From the NCBI GenBank assembly GCA_947365965.1, contig CANAZG010000020.1, forward strand, positions 1 through 40,461: a stretch of 40,461 nucleotides of DNA, read 5' to 3'. The notes under the pieces were generated by a model. The model searched no databases, had not been told where the DNA came from, and saw only the letters and a program-made list of their open reading frames with translations. Positions within the stretch are counted from its first letter, which is position 1, and each line of letters begins with the position of its first letter. The stretch comes from an uncultured Clostridia bacterium. Lineage in GTDB: Bacteria; Bacillota; Clostridia; Oscillospirales; Oscillospiraceae. Below, in pieces: positions 6,466 through 15,072 of the stretch. The position numbers were made by a program, and so were the translations under genes.

Positions 6466-9400
6466 TCAATTATTCTCCAATTTGATGTAGGGCAGGTCTT
6501 CACCGCCGGGGCAGCTGATCCAGATGGTCTCCGCGCCCAGATGGACGCTGCCGCCGGTGGCCGTGTCCGAACGGGAGAGAACCGCCTTAATCTCGCTGGG
6601 CAGATTGTATTTGACCTCTTCAAAGTCCTTATCCAGTTTATCCGCTTCCGGGAGCTTGATCTCCCCCTGGTCCGCAGGAACGAAGAGGAAGAAGCCGTCG
6701 CTGATGTCAAGGCTCATGTCGCCCTCCACCACCGCAGCAAAGAGGAGGCCGTAACCGGCCACAGTCTTTGGCACAAGATCATCGCTCTGCGTCCCATCCT
6801 CGTTGATGGTGGTCTCCAGGTATTTGCCGTCAATCCGCAGGTTGTTGAACACCGGACTGCCTCGGTAGGTCCCGGTAATGACCAGGGTACCGGCGGGTAT
6901 GGTCTCCGTGCCCTCAAGGGTATCGTAGGTGTAGTCGCTGTAAAGGCGGCCCACCGAGCCCGTCTCCAGGAAGGCGATATCATCGCCGGGGTAACCGATG
7001 AGCTGCACCTTGCTCTTGTCCGTGATGCCCGTGCCGGTGACGGTGACCGTCAGGGATTCATAGGTATAGATCCGGGTGTCGTCCGGAGCCGCGCCGGGCA
7101 TCTGGAGGTAGCGGACATAGCTGCCCTGCTCATCCACAGCCTGATTGACGCTTGTGTCGCTGCTAATGATATAGGTATCATTCACGCTGACGGAGATCTC
7201 CGCGTTTCCTACCCAGCCGCCGGCCGCTATCTTGATGCCGGACACAGGGGTGTTTTCCGAGAAGATGAACTTTACGCCGTTTTCCACTTCTTCTGTGGTG
7301 TAGCCGGTTTCAATCACGTTGTCGTAGGCAATGCGCACGGGGCCCGGTTCCGCATTCGCCGTGCCCACCAGATTGCCCAGGATGTCGTAGGCCTTCACGG
7401 TGTACTCATAATTCCGGTGGTTGCCGGAGCCAATAACGTCCTCATATGTTCCGGCTCTATCGGCTATGACAAAGTCAATAGGCGTGCCATTGCGGATAAT
7501 CTCAAAGCCCTGGATCGTCCCGGTGCCGTTGAAGGAGAAGGAGAGGTTCACTTCCTTATTCCCGTTCTTCTGCACAGAGGCGGTCACTGTGCCGGCGGCC
7601 GCTTCCTCGCCGCGCAGCGCCGCCCGGCGGCTCTCGTCGCTGAGATACCAGATGGCCCGATCCTCAGCAGGGTAGGAGGAGCTGATCTGGGTCTTCACGC
7701 TTTCGCTCAGCTGCATTCCCCAGCGCCGGAAGAAATCGTTCAGATTCTTTCCAGTTACACCGGCGGCGGTGAGGGCCACCTTTTCGTCATAGGTAGCGGC
7801 CCCGCCGGTGTAGGTCCCGGCCTTCCAGGCCGTGAAGAACTTGTTGTAGAAATCCAGGGAATTTGCACTGTCTGTATAAGCCAGATGGAGCTGCCAGTAC
7901 ATGCCCAGCTGTACGAACACGTTCCCCGCCGCGCCGGGGTAGCCCTGGGCGGTCTTGGTGAAGATGTCCTTGTACTTCTTGCTGTCCTCCAGGCGGGAGC
8001 GCTGGGTGTTGTCCCGGCCGTCATAGGTCTGGACCATGATGGAGTAGATGTTGTTGGTGATCTCCGCCCGGCCCAGTTTATCCATGTTGTGGCCGATCTC
8101 ATGGGCAATGCCCCAGCCGAAGAGGCTGTTGGGGTTCCCCTTGCCGGTCACGCTGAGAGGCTTACCTACCACCATGCCGCCGCAGGAGCCGTAGCCGATG
8201 CCGATATGGCTGCCGGCGGCGTACATGAACGCGCCGGAGAACATGGTCATGCACCGGATGTTCTGCCGGGTGTGCATGTCGTTGGCCCCATAGGTAGCGC
8301 TGATGCCCTGGGTGGTCTTGCAGATGTACATGATATCCTCCCAGGCCAGGATGTCATTATAGAGGGTGGTAATTTTCTCTTCCCGGGTCCCGTTGCCCAG
8401 GGCGGCGCTCACCGCTGCGGCGGGCAGGGAGAGGAGCACCGAGGGGGTGGAGATCTCCGTGACGTTGCGCCAGTCGGACGTGGGACTGCCGAACGGGGTC
8501 TTCACGTACTGGGCCAGATTGTCCACGTAGCGGCCAATGGCCTCCCGGCGGGCGGCGCCATCATCACCCAGGCTGTACCAGTCGGACAGCTCCAAGGTGG
8601 GGATGGCCGTACCACGGAGGACGTGGAGCTTGATATTCTGGGCATTGTCCTTGCTGCCGCCGTAGGTGAGGTAGAGGCTGCCGCCCTTGCTCTTGTCGGC
8701 GTCCGAGGTGATCTGGGGGATGGCCAGGATGTTCCGGCCGTTGCGCAAGGTGCCCACGGTCTTCTGCCAGGAGTTGACCTGGGCGTTGAACTGGGTGGCC
8801 ACCAGGCTTACCGGGGCGTCTGTGGGGATCCCCTCCGCGTAGATCACCAGCTCAGTCCCCGCCCCGGCGGCCACGCCCAGGGGCTGGAGGACACTGCCGC
8901 CCTGGCCATACTCGCTGTCCGCGCTGCCGTTCCGGGCCTGGATGCCGTTGACCACCACGCCGGTGGTGCTCTGACCCTTCAGAAGACTGCGGGCCAGCTT
9001 CAGCTCATCCTGCAAAACGTCCACGTAGAGGTAGTAGTTCTTCTCGTCGCTGTTCAGACGGGCCTGGAGGGCCTCGATCTGCTCCAGGGTCACGCCGGAC
9101 TTGAGGGCGGTGTGGAGATCCGAGGCAAAGAGAGCGGCGATATCCCCGGGCAGGTTCCTCTCCGCGCTGTAGGTCATGAACATGAGCTCCGAGAGGCTCA
9201 CCGCCGTGTAGCCGTTCTGGTCAATGGTGATGGCGATCTGCTTGACATTCTCCACCGGCTCAAAGGGCAGGAAAGCGAAGCGGTCGTTGACCACGTTGTT
9301 GGGGATGGTCTCCCAGGTCCGCAGGCCGCCGTCCGTCTGGTTCTCGTTGGGCACGATCCTGGTGCCCGGTCCGCTCAGGTCATCCCCCTCCCGCCAGATG

Positions 9401-11421
9401 GTGACCGTGTAGGCCTTCAGGTTGGCGGAATAGGTACCATCCATCCGGGGGATCCACAGGGCGGCGGTCAGGTGCTGGGGCTCCTTAAGGGTGCAGATCA
9501 CCTGCTTGCTCCGCTCGTGGTTGCCGTCCCCCCAGGCCTGACTGGTCCAGTGGGTGCGGAAGTCCCCGTCCGCCATGTTGGCGGGCTGGAAGCCGTCGGG
9601 GTGGGCGGTGTGAGAGTAGTTGCCCGTGTCGGCCAGACGGATGGATTCAATATCCTGATACTCCAGTACGCCCTCCGTGGGGATGCCGGCGGGCCGGGAG
9701 TAGTCCACGGCCTTGGGAGTGCCCTCCGCGATGGTGGACTGGGGGCCCCGGCCGATGTCGTTGCAGGCCACTACGTAGATCTGATAGGTCACGCCGTTGG
9801 TCAGGCCCTCGATCGTGACCTGGGTGTCCTCCAGCCGGCCGCCAAACTGGGTCCAGTTGGCGGCGTCCTTCTCCCGATAGAAGAGCTCGTACCACGTGGC
9901 GTTCTTGGCGGTCTTCCAGCCCACCCGCAGGGCGCCGTCCATGCTGGTCGGGGTGACCCCGTCCACCTTATCCGGCACCGCAGCGGGCTGGGGGGTGGCG
10001 GTGACGGGCTCAGAGGGCTTGCCCTCCCAGCTGCCGTCGGTGGCAGTGACGGTGAAGCAGTAGGTTTTCAGATTCTCCAGGCCCGTGACAGTGGCGCTGT
10101 TCACGTTCACATGGAGCTCCTGGGTCAGGTCCTCCTTGCCCTGGGGCCAGTAGAGGATCTTATAGCCGGACACGTTGGGCAGACTCCGCCAGCGCAGGCG
10201 CACGCTCTCGCTGCCCGCCTCGGCCGCTACGTCCGTCACCTTGGTGTTGGGGGCGGCGGGGTTCTCCGGCACAATGTCCTGGAGGAACTGGATGGACTCC
10301 ACAGCCGCGTATTTGCCGTCCTGCGTCTTGACAACGGTGATGGTGATCTTTTTCACCGGCACCCGCTTGCCCAGGTTGATGGTGATGACGTTGCTGTCCG
10401 GGTTCCGGGTGATGGCGTGAACGCCCTCGGGCGTGGTGTAGTCAAAGGGGATGCTGATCTCGTTCTCCCACGCGTCCTCCACCACGACTTCGCCGGTGAG
10501 GATGGCCCCGTCCTGCCCGGCGGCGGGGGTGACGATCTGGATCTCCGTCATATCTGTGACCGAGGACAGGGGCAGGGGCAGCACCACGTCCTTCCCGCTG
10601 GGGGCAGTGAGCTTGACGGGCTTTTTTTCCTTCGTATCCAGGAAGAGCTTCGAGAGATCGCCATCGAGGACGGTAATATTGTTTTTGTTCAGCTCATCCT
10701 CAATGTCACTGACCAGAATGGGCGGGTAGAGCAGGGCGGTGGGGATGACCTCCGCGCCGCCGGAGGCCTTCAGCTGCCGGTCTATGTAGGCCAGATCCAC
10801 GATATCGATGAGCCCGTCGCCGCTGAGGTCATAGCGCTTCAGATCCTCGGGATCCTGGGATTGCAGGGCCGCAGCCAGGGCCTCCCGGTCTGCGGCGTTC
10901 ACCTGTCCGTCGTCGTTCACGTCGCCCAGGGTGAAGGTGCCGTCCCCGGTGCCCAGCAGGACGTGCTGGGCGTACTGGGAGAGGGTAACCGACTGGGAGA
11001 AGGGCACATAGCCCCGGCCTGTGAACCGGAGGGTGTATGTTCCCAGGGGCAGGCCGTTGAGCTCCAGGTCCAGATACCCGGGCCAGCTGCCGCCGCCCAG
11101 GTCCCCGCCGTCCCGGCTCCGGGCGGAGACCAGGACCTGACTGGTTTTAGAGTTGATGGGAAGGTCGCTCTCGCTAAAATCAGTGAGGGGGACGGTCCTC
11201 AGGGAGGTATTCCCCTGGAGGACCTCCACCTGGACATTCCGGGCTGCCAGGGTGTCCAGGGACTGGGCGTAGTCGATGCGCAGGGTGGCAGTGATGCTGC
11301 CGTACACATCGCCGCCGGAGGCCGCCGCCCGGGCGGTCTGCCCTGGCAGCAGAGAGAGAACCATGACCACCGCCAGCAGGGCGGCAGTCAGGCGCTTGTG
11401 GAAAAGGGGTCTCATGGTCAT
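6466..11421 (-). CDS. Secreted M60-family zinc peptidase with dockerin, Fn3 and F5/8C-like domains
   Basis: 1651 aa. I chose the ATG at 11421 because AAAGGAG lies 5 nt before it; a GTG at 11436 and an ATG at 11415 are alternatives. Order: signal peptide to about residue 38 (ending TARAAA); beta domain; type I dockerin about 166-222 with two calcium loops (GDVNDDGQVNAAD and DLSGDGLIDIVD); two fibronectin III domains about 394-565; a galactose-binding/F5-8C-like domain about 587-750; M60 catalytic domain about 940-1240; and C-terminal beta domains. The zinc site is HEIGH (H1107, E1108, H1111) with Glu1120 in AEITNNIY, matching the M60 pattern HEXXH-X(8-28)-E. Characterised M60 enzymes cut O-glycosylated proteins such as mucins. 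It heads the four-gene cluster. Confidence 0.92.
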   Translation of the reverse strand: MTMRPLFHKRLTAALLAVVMVLSLLPGQTARAAASGGDVYGSITATLRIDYAQSLDTLAARNVQVEVLQGNTSLRTVPLTDFSESDLPINSKTSQVLVSARSRDGGDLGGGSWPGYLDLELNGLPLGTYTLRFTGRGYVPFSQSVTLSQYAQHVLLGTGDGTFTLGDVNDDGQVNAADREALAAALQSQDPEDLKRYDLSGDGLIDIVDLAYIDRQLKASGGAEVIPTALLYPPILVSDIEDELNKNNITVLDGDLSKLFLDTKEKKPVKLTAPSGKDVVLPLPLSSVTDMTEIQIVTPAAGQDGAILTGEVVVEDAWENEISIPFDYTTPEGVHAITRNPDSNVITINLGKRVPVKKITITVVKTQDGKYAAVESIQFLQDIVPENPAAPNTKVTDVAAEAGSESVRLRWRSLPNVSGYKILYWPQGKEDLTQELHVNVNSATVTGLENLKTYCFTVTATDGSWEGKPSEPVTATPQPAAVPDKVDGVTPTSMDGALRVGWKTAKNATWYELFYREKDAANWTQFGGRLEDTQVTIEGLTNGVTYQIYVVACNDIGRGPQSTIAEGTPKAVDYSRPAGIPTEGVLEYQDIESIRLADTGNYSHTAHPDGFQPANMADGDFRTHWTSQAWGDGNHERSKQVICTLKEPQHLTAALWIPRMDGTYSANLKAYTVTIWREGDDLSGPGTRIVPNENQTDGGLRTWETIPNNVVNDRFAFLPFEPVENVKQIAITIDQNGYTAVSLSELMFMTYSAERNLPGDIAALFASDLHTALKSGVTLEQIEALQARLNSDEKNYYLYVDVLQDELKLARSLLKGQSTTGVVVNGIQARNGSADSEYGQGGSVLQPLGVAAGAGTELVIYAEGIPTDAPVSLVATQFNAQVNSWQKTVGTLRNGRNILAIPQITSDADKSKGGSLYLTYGGSKDNAQNIKLHVLRGTAIPTLELSDWYSLGDDGAARREAIGRYVDNLAQYVKTPFGSPTSDWRNVTEISTPSVLLSLPAAAVSAALGNGTREEKITTLYNDILAWEDIMYICKTTQGISATYGANDMHTRQNIRCMTMFSGAFMYAAGSHIGIGYGSCGGMVVGKPLSVTGKGNPNSLFGWGIAHEIGHNMDKLGRAEITNNIYSIMVQTYDGRDNTQRSRLEDSKKYKDIFTKTAQGYPGAAGNVFVQLGMYWQLHLAYTDSANSLDFYNKFFTAWKAGTYTGGAATYDEKVALTAAGVTGKNLNDFFRRWGMQLSESVKTQISSSYPAEDRAIWYLSDESRRAALRGEEAAAGTVTASVQKNGNKEVNLSFSFNGTGTIQGFEIIRNGTPIDFVIADRAGTYEDVIGSGNHRNYEYTVKAYDILGNLVGTANAEPGPVRIAYDNVIETGYTTEEVENGVKFIFSENTPVSGIKIAAGGWVGNAEISVSVNDTYIISSDTSVNQAVDEQGSYVRYLQMPGAAPDDTRIYTYESLTVTVTGTGITDKSKVQLIGYPGDDIAFLETGSVGRLYSDYTYDTLEGTETIPAGTLVITGTYRGSPVFNNLRIDGKYLETTINEDGTQSDDLVPKTVAGYGLLFAAVVEGDMSLDISDGFFLFVPADQGEIKLPEADKLDKDFEEVKYNLPSEIKAVLSRSDTATGGSVHLGAETIWISCPGGEDLPYIKLENN

Positions 11422-11463
11422 CAATACTCCTTTCACAGTCGGTCATTTTCTCACCAGATTGCC

Positions 11464-11529
11464 GTCAGCGCGCCGTGTCCAACGCGCTGACCCATCTAGG
11501 AAGCGGCGAGGAGAAGCTCCACGCCGCTT
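11464..11529 (-). other. Two GC-rich hairpins between ileS and the M60 gene
   Basis: The gap after ileS holds two inverted repeats: 8 bp (11501-11508 with 11522-11529) and 9 bp (11464-11472 with 11483-11491). Neither is followed by a T run on the minus strand, so they are weak terminators at best. I see no convincing promoter for the M60 gene here, so readthrough from ileS is possible. Confidence 0.4.
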
Positions 11530-11545
11530 ATCGTATGATGGAAAA

Positions 11546-14293
11546 CTACTGAATATCCAGCTTTCGTACCACCCGGGCGCACCGGGCGCAGAGGGTGGGG
11601 TGCTCGCCGTCCCTGCCCACGGAGGGGAGGATTTTCCAGCACCGCTCGCACTTGACCCCCTGGGCGGGGGTCACGGTGACGCTCTCATGTTCGCCCGCCT
11701 CCACCTGGGAGACGATCAGCAGGTCCGCCAGCTCCTCCTCGGTCAGCTGCCGGCCTCCGGCCAGCAGGGCGGCGGGCAGGGTGACCCTGGCCTCCAGGCC
11801 CTTGCCGATCTTCTTCTCGCTGCGGGCGCTCTCCAGGGCGATGTTCACCGTATCCCGGACCTTGATGAGCCCGTCCCAGGCGGCCATGGCGTCGTCGTCC
11901 AGGGCGTAGTCCACAAAGGGCTTGTTCATCTGGTTGAGGAGCACGTTGCGGGGATCGTCCCCGGACCGATGGGGCATGGCCTGCCAGATCTCGTCGCAGG
12001 TGAAGGCCAGAATGGGGGCGAAAATCTTGGTCATGGTGTCCAGGATGAGATATAGGGCGGTCTGGGCGCTGCGGCGGAGCAGGCCGCTGCGCTCCTCGCA
12101 GTAGAGCCGGTCCTTGATGATGTCCAGATAGAAGCTGCTCAGCTCCACCACGCAGAAGTCGTTCACCGCGTGGCTGACCACGTGGAACTCGTAGTTCTGG
12201 TAGGCCGCCTCGCACCGCTCCATGAGCCTGTTCAGTCTGGTCACGGCCCAGCGGTCCAGCTCCAGCATCTCCTCCGGGGCCGCCAGATGGTCCGCGTCAA
12301 AGCCGTCCAGGTTGCCCAGGCAGTACCGGGCGGTGTTGCGGAACTTGAGGTAGCTCTGGGAGAGCTGCTTGAAGATGTTGTCCGAGCACCGCACGTCCGC
12401 GTGGTAGTCCGCGGACCCGGCCCACAGGCGGATCATGTCCGCGCCGTACTTCTTGAAGATGTCCGCCGGGTCTACGCCGTTGCCCAGGCTCTTGTGCATG
12501 GCCTTGCCCTCGCCGTCCACGGTCCAGCCGTGGGTGACGCACTCCTGGAAGGGTGCGCCCTGGCCCAGGGCTCCCACGGCGGTGAGCAGGCTGGACTGGA
12601 ACCAGCCGCGATACTGGTCCAGGCCCTCCATATACACCGTGGCGGGCCAGAAGCCCTGGTCCCGCTTCATGGAGGCGAAGTGGGTGGAGCCGGAGTCGAA
12701 CCAGCCGTCCAGGGTGTCCTCCTCCTTGGTGAAGTGGGTTCCGCCGCAGTGGGGGCACTGGTATCCGGCGGGGAGGATGTCCCCGGCCTCCTTCTCATAC
12801 CACGCGTTGGAGCCCTGGGCGGCGAAGAGCTGGGAGACGGCGGCAATGGTGTCGCCGTCGCACACCGGCTTGCCGCAGTCCTGGCAGTAGAACACCGGGA
12901 TGGGCAGGCCCCACCGCCGCTGCCGGGAGATGCACCAGTCGGACCGCTCCTGGATCATGGAGACCATCCGGTCCTTGCCCCAGCCGGGGATCCAGCGCAC
13001 GCTCTCCGTGGCCGCCACGGCCGCGTCCTTGAACGCGTCCACGGAGCAGAACCACTGGGGGGTGGCCCGGAAGATGATGGGATGCTTGCACCGCCAGCAG
13101 TGGGGGTAGGAGTGGGTGATGTCCTCGCTGGCAAAGAGGGCCCCGCTCTCCTTCATGTCCGCCAGGATGACGGGGTTGGACTCGTCGGTGGTCATGCCGG
13201 CGTACTTGCCGGCGTAGTCGGTGTGGCGGCCCCGGTCATCCACCGGCACCACCATCTCCATGCCGTAGCGCTTGCAGGTCTGGTAGTCGTCCGCGCCGAA
13301 GCCGGGGGCGGTGTGGACGCAGCCGGTGCCGGAGTCCATGGTGACGTACTCCGCGTTTACCAGACGGCTGGTCTTGGGGAGGAAGGGGTGGTCGGCCAGC
13401 ATGTTCTCGAAGAAGGAGCCCGGGTGGGTCTCCAGGACCTCCCAGCTCTCCATGCCGCCCACCTTCATCACCTTCTCCACCAGGGCCTCGGCCAGAATAT
13501 AGGTCTCGCCGTTCCCGGCCTTGACAAGGGCGTAGCTCTCCCTGGGGTGGAGGGCGATGGCGAGGTTGCCGGGCAGGGTCCAGATGGTAGTGGTCCAGAT
13601 GAGGAAGGAGAGGCTGCCTCTGCCGCTCAGCTTCCCCAGATCGTCCCGCAGGGGGAACTTCACGTACACGGTGGTGACCGGGTCCTCCTGGTACTCGATC
13701 TCCGCCTCCGCCAGGGCCGTCTCGTCGTGGGGGCACCAGTACACGGGCTTGAGGCCCTTGTAGATCACGCCCTTTTTGTACATCTCCCCGAAGATCTTGG
13801 CCTCCTCGGACTCAAAGGCCGGGTCCATGGTCAGGTAGGGGTGGTCCCAGTCCCCGATGACGCCCAGGCGCTTGAAGCCCTCCCGCTGCACGTCCACGTA
13901 GTGCTGGGCGAACTCGTGGCAGGCGGAGCGGAACTCGGGCACGCTCATCTTCTTCCGGTTGAGCTTGTTCTTCTTGATGATGGCGGACTCGATGGGCATG
14001 CCGTGGTTATCCCAGCCGGGGATATAGGGGGTGTAGAAGCCCCGCATGGCGGCGGAGCGGACCATGAAGTCCTTGATGGACTTGTTGAGGGCGTGGCCCA
14101 TGTGAAGCGCGCCGTTGGAGAAGGGGGGGCCGTCGTGAAGGGCGTAGCGGGGCCTGCCCTCGTTCTTCTTGAGAAGCTCGCGGTAGAGGTCCATGCCCTC
14201 CCACTTCTCCAGCATGGCGGGCTCCCGGGCCGGCAGGCCCGCCCGCATGGGGAAGTCGGTCTGTGGCAGGTTGATTGTCTTGTTGTAGTCCAT
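11546..14293 (-). CDS. ileS: Isoleucyl-tRNA synthetase
   Basis: 915 aa, the usual bacterial length (B. subtilis 921). It charges tRNA-Ile with isoleucine. The class I HIGH motif appears as GALHMGHALNK and the KMSKS loop as AMHKSLGNG. The editing (CP1) domain lies between them, with TAPGFGADDY. The C-terminal zinc motif is CERCWKI ... CARC. The ATG at 14293 is preceded by AGGAGG, 12 nt upstream. It lies downstream of nrdR but has its own consensus promoter (14403-14431). A GC-rich hairpin stands between that promoter and the gene. No T-box element is recognisable in the short leader, although T-boxes often control ileS in Firmicutes. Confidence 0.97.
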   Translation of the reverse strand: MDYNKTINLPQTDFPMRAGLPAREPAMLEKWEGMDLYRELLKKNEGRPRYALHDGPPFSNGALHMGHALNKSIKDFMVRSAAMRGFYTPYIPGWDNHGMPIESAIIKKNKLNRKKMSVPEFRSACHEFAQHYVDVQREGFKRLGVIGDWDHPYLTMDPAFESEEAKIFGEMYKKGVIYKGLKPVYWCPHDETALAEAEIEYQEDPVTTVYVKFPLRDDLGKLSGRGSLSFLIWTTTIWTLPGNLAIALHPRESYALVKAGNGETYILAEALVEKVMKVGGMESWEVLETHPGSFFENMLADHPFLPKTSRLVNAEYVTMDSGTGCVHTAPGFGADDYQTCKRYGMEMVVPVDDRGRHTDYAGKYAGMTTDESNPVILADMKESGALFASEDITHSYPHCWRCKHPIIFRATPQWFCSVDAFKDAAVAATESVRWIPGWGKDRMVSMIQERSDWCISRQRRWGLPIPVFYCQDCGKPVCDGDTIAAVSQLFAAQGSNAWYEKEAGDILPAGYQCPHCGGTHFTKEEDTLDGWFDSGSTHFASMKRDQGFWPATVYMEGLDQYRGWFQSSLLTAVGALGQGAPFQECVTHGWTVDGEGKAMHKSLGNGVDPADIFKKYGADMIRLWAGSADYHADVRCSDNIFKQLSQSYLKFRNTARYCLGNLDGFDADHLAAPEEMLELDRWAVTRLNRLMERCEAAYQNYEFHVVSHAVNDFCVVELSSFYLDIIKDRLYCEERSGLLRRSAQTALYLILDTMTKIFAPILAFTCDEIWQAMPHRSGDDPRNVLLNQMNKPFVDYALDDDAMAAWDGLIKVRDTVNIALESARSEKKIGKGLEARVTLPAALLAGGRQLTEEELADLLIVSQVEAGEHESVTVTPAQGVKCERCWKILPSVGRDGEHPTLCARCARVVRKLDIQ

Positions 14294-14355
14294 GAGTGGC
14301 GATATCCTCCTACACGCTTCCCCGCCAGCCGGAAGGCCGCAGCAGGGAAAAGATC

Positions 14356-14381
14356 AGCCCCACCCCCGTGGGGGCGGGGCT
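14356..14381 (-). promoter_or_regulatory. GC-rich hairpin in the ileS leader
   Basis: Twelve-base arms (14356-14367 and 14370-14381) pair completely only as minus-strand RNA, where one pair is G-U; on the plus strand the same place is A-C. After the stem the minus strand reads GATCTTTTCCC, a weak T tract. The hairpin lies between the ileS promoter and start codon, so it could terminate, attenuate or pause ileS transcription. Confidence 0.5.
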
Positions 14382-14402
14382 GTCATCCGCAGTATCGCTC
14401 TA

Positions 14403-14431
14403 ATTTTATATGGCCTTCCCTGTTTTGTCAA
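14403..14431 (-). promoter_or_regulatory. ileS: Sigma-A type promoter for ileS
   Basis: On the minus strand TTGACA (14431-14426) is followed after 17 bp by TAAAAT (14408-14403). This is close to the full consensus. Transcription should start near 14396, giving a leader of about 100 nt. Confidence 0.75.
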
Positions 14432-14477
14432 CCACTTTTCAGAAAAAGCCCCAGGAATTTCTGGCCGTCCGCCCCGC

Positions 14478-14933
14478 CTACTTCTCCTCCAGCAGCTTGG
14501 TGAGCTCGGCCATAAAGGTGTGGATATCCTTGAACTGACGGTACACGGAGGCGAAGCGGACATAGGCCACCTCGTCCACTCCCCGCAGCTTCTCCATCAC
14601 CTGCTCTCCCACCATGTCGGTGGTGATCTCCCGCTCCAGGCAGTTTTGCAGATTCTGCTCGATCTCATCGGTGAGCTGCTCCAGCCGGGCCAGGGGCACG
14701 GTCCGCTTCTCGCAGGCCCGGAGCATGCTGCCCAGGACCTTGTTGCGGTCAAAGCTCTGACGGCTGCCGTCCTTCTTGATGACCACCATGGGCAGGGACT
14801 CCATGGTCTCGTAGGTGGTGAACCGCTTCTCGCAGGCCAGACACTCCCGCCGGCGGCGGATGCTGTTGCCCTCGTCGGCGGGACGGCTGTCCACCACCTT
14901 GCTCTCCTTGTAGCCGCAATAGGGACACTTCAT
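14478..14933 (-). CDS. nrdR: Transcriptional repressor NrdR
   Basis: 151 aa, the standard length. NrdR represses ribonucleotide reductase genes by sensing (d)ATP. The N-terminal zinc ribbon is [17 protein letters not shown] ... [12 protein letters not shown] with two CxxC pairs. Residues about 49-139 form the ATP-cone domain ([17 protein letters not shown] ... [11 protein letters not shown]). The ATG at 14933 has AGGAGGG 8 nt upstream. An extended -10 promoter lies at 15002-15010. No nrd gene is nearby, which is usual for this regulator. Confidence 0.97.
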   Translation of the reverse strand: MKCPYCGYKESKVVDSRPADEGNSIRRRRECLACEKRFTTYETMESLPMVVIKKDGSRQSFDRNKVLGSMLRACEKRTVPLARLEQLTDEIEQNLQNCLEREITTDMVGEQVMEKLRGVDEVAYVRFASVYRQFKDIHTFMAELTKLLEEK

Positions 14934-15001
14934 CTGTGGGGCCCTCCTCTCTTTGCGCCGCCAACGCCGCCGGTGAGGCGCTGTGCCGCTGAATTGGCTA
15001 C

Positions 15002-15010
15002 AGTATATCA
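15002..15010 (-). promoter_or_regulatory. nrdR: Extended -10 promoter for nrdR
   Basis: The minus strand reads TGATATACT (15010-15002), an extended -10 box. The -35 region is poor. It lies about 70 bp before the nrdR start, in an AT-rich stretch. Confidence 0.5.
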
Positions 15011-15072
15011 CATTTTTTCGAAAAATGGAAGTTTTCCATCTGGTTTCAGAAAAAATTTCTCCCCGGCAGGGC

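Noticed and set aside
6541-11490. 1649-aa open frame antisense to the M60 gene
   Set aside because: The same effect of GC-rich codons; no domain is visible and it overlaps a gene with clear domains from end to end.
14293-14477. T-box riboswitch before ileS
   Set aside because: The leader is only about 100 nt and I find no AGGGTGGNACCGCG-like T-box sequence or stem I.
14990-15015. NrdR box in the nrdR promoter
   Set aside because: The AT-rich stretch near the -10 has only a loose resemblance to the NrdR box and no second box at the proper distance.
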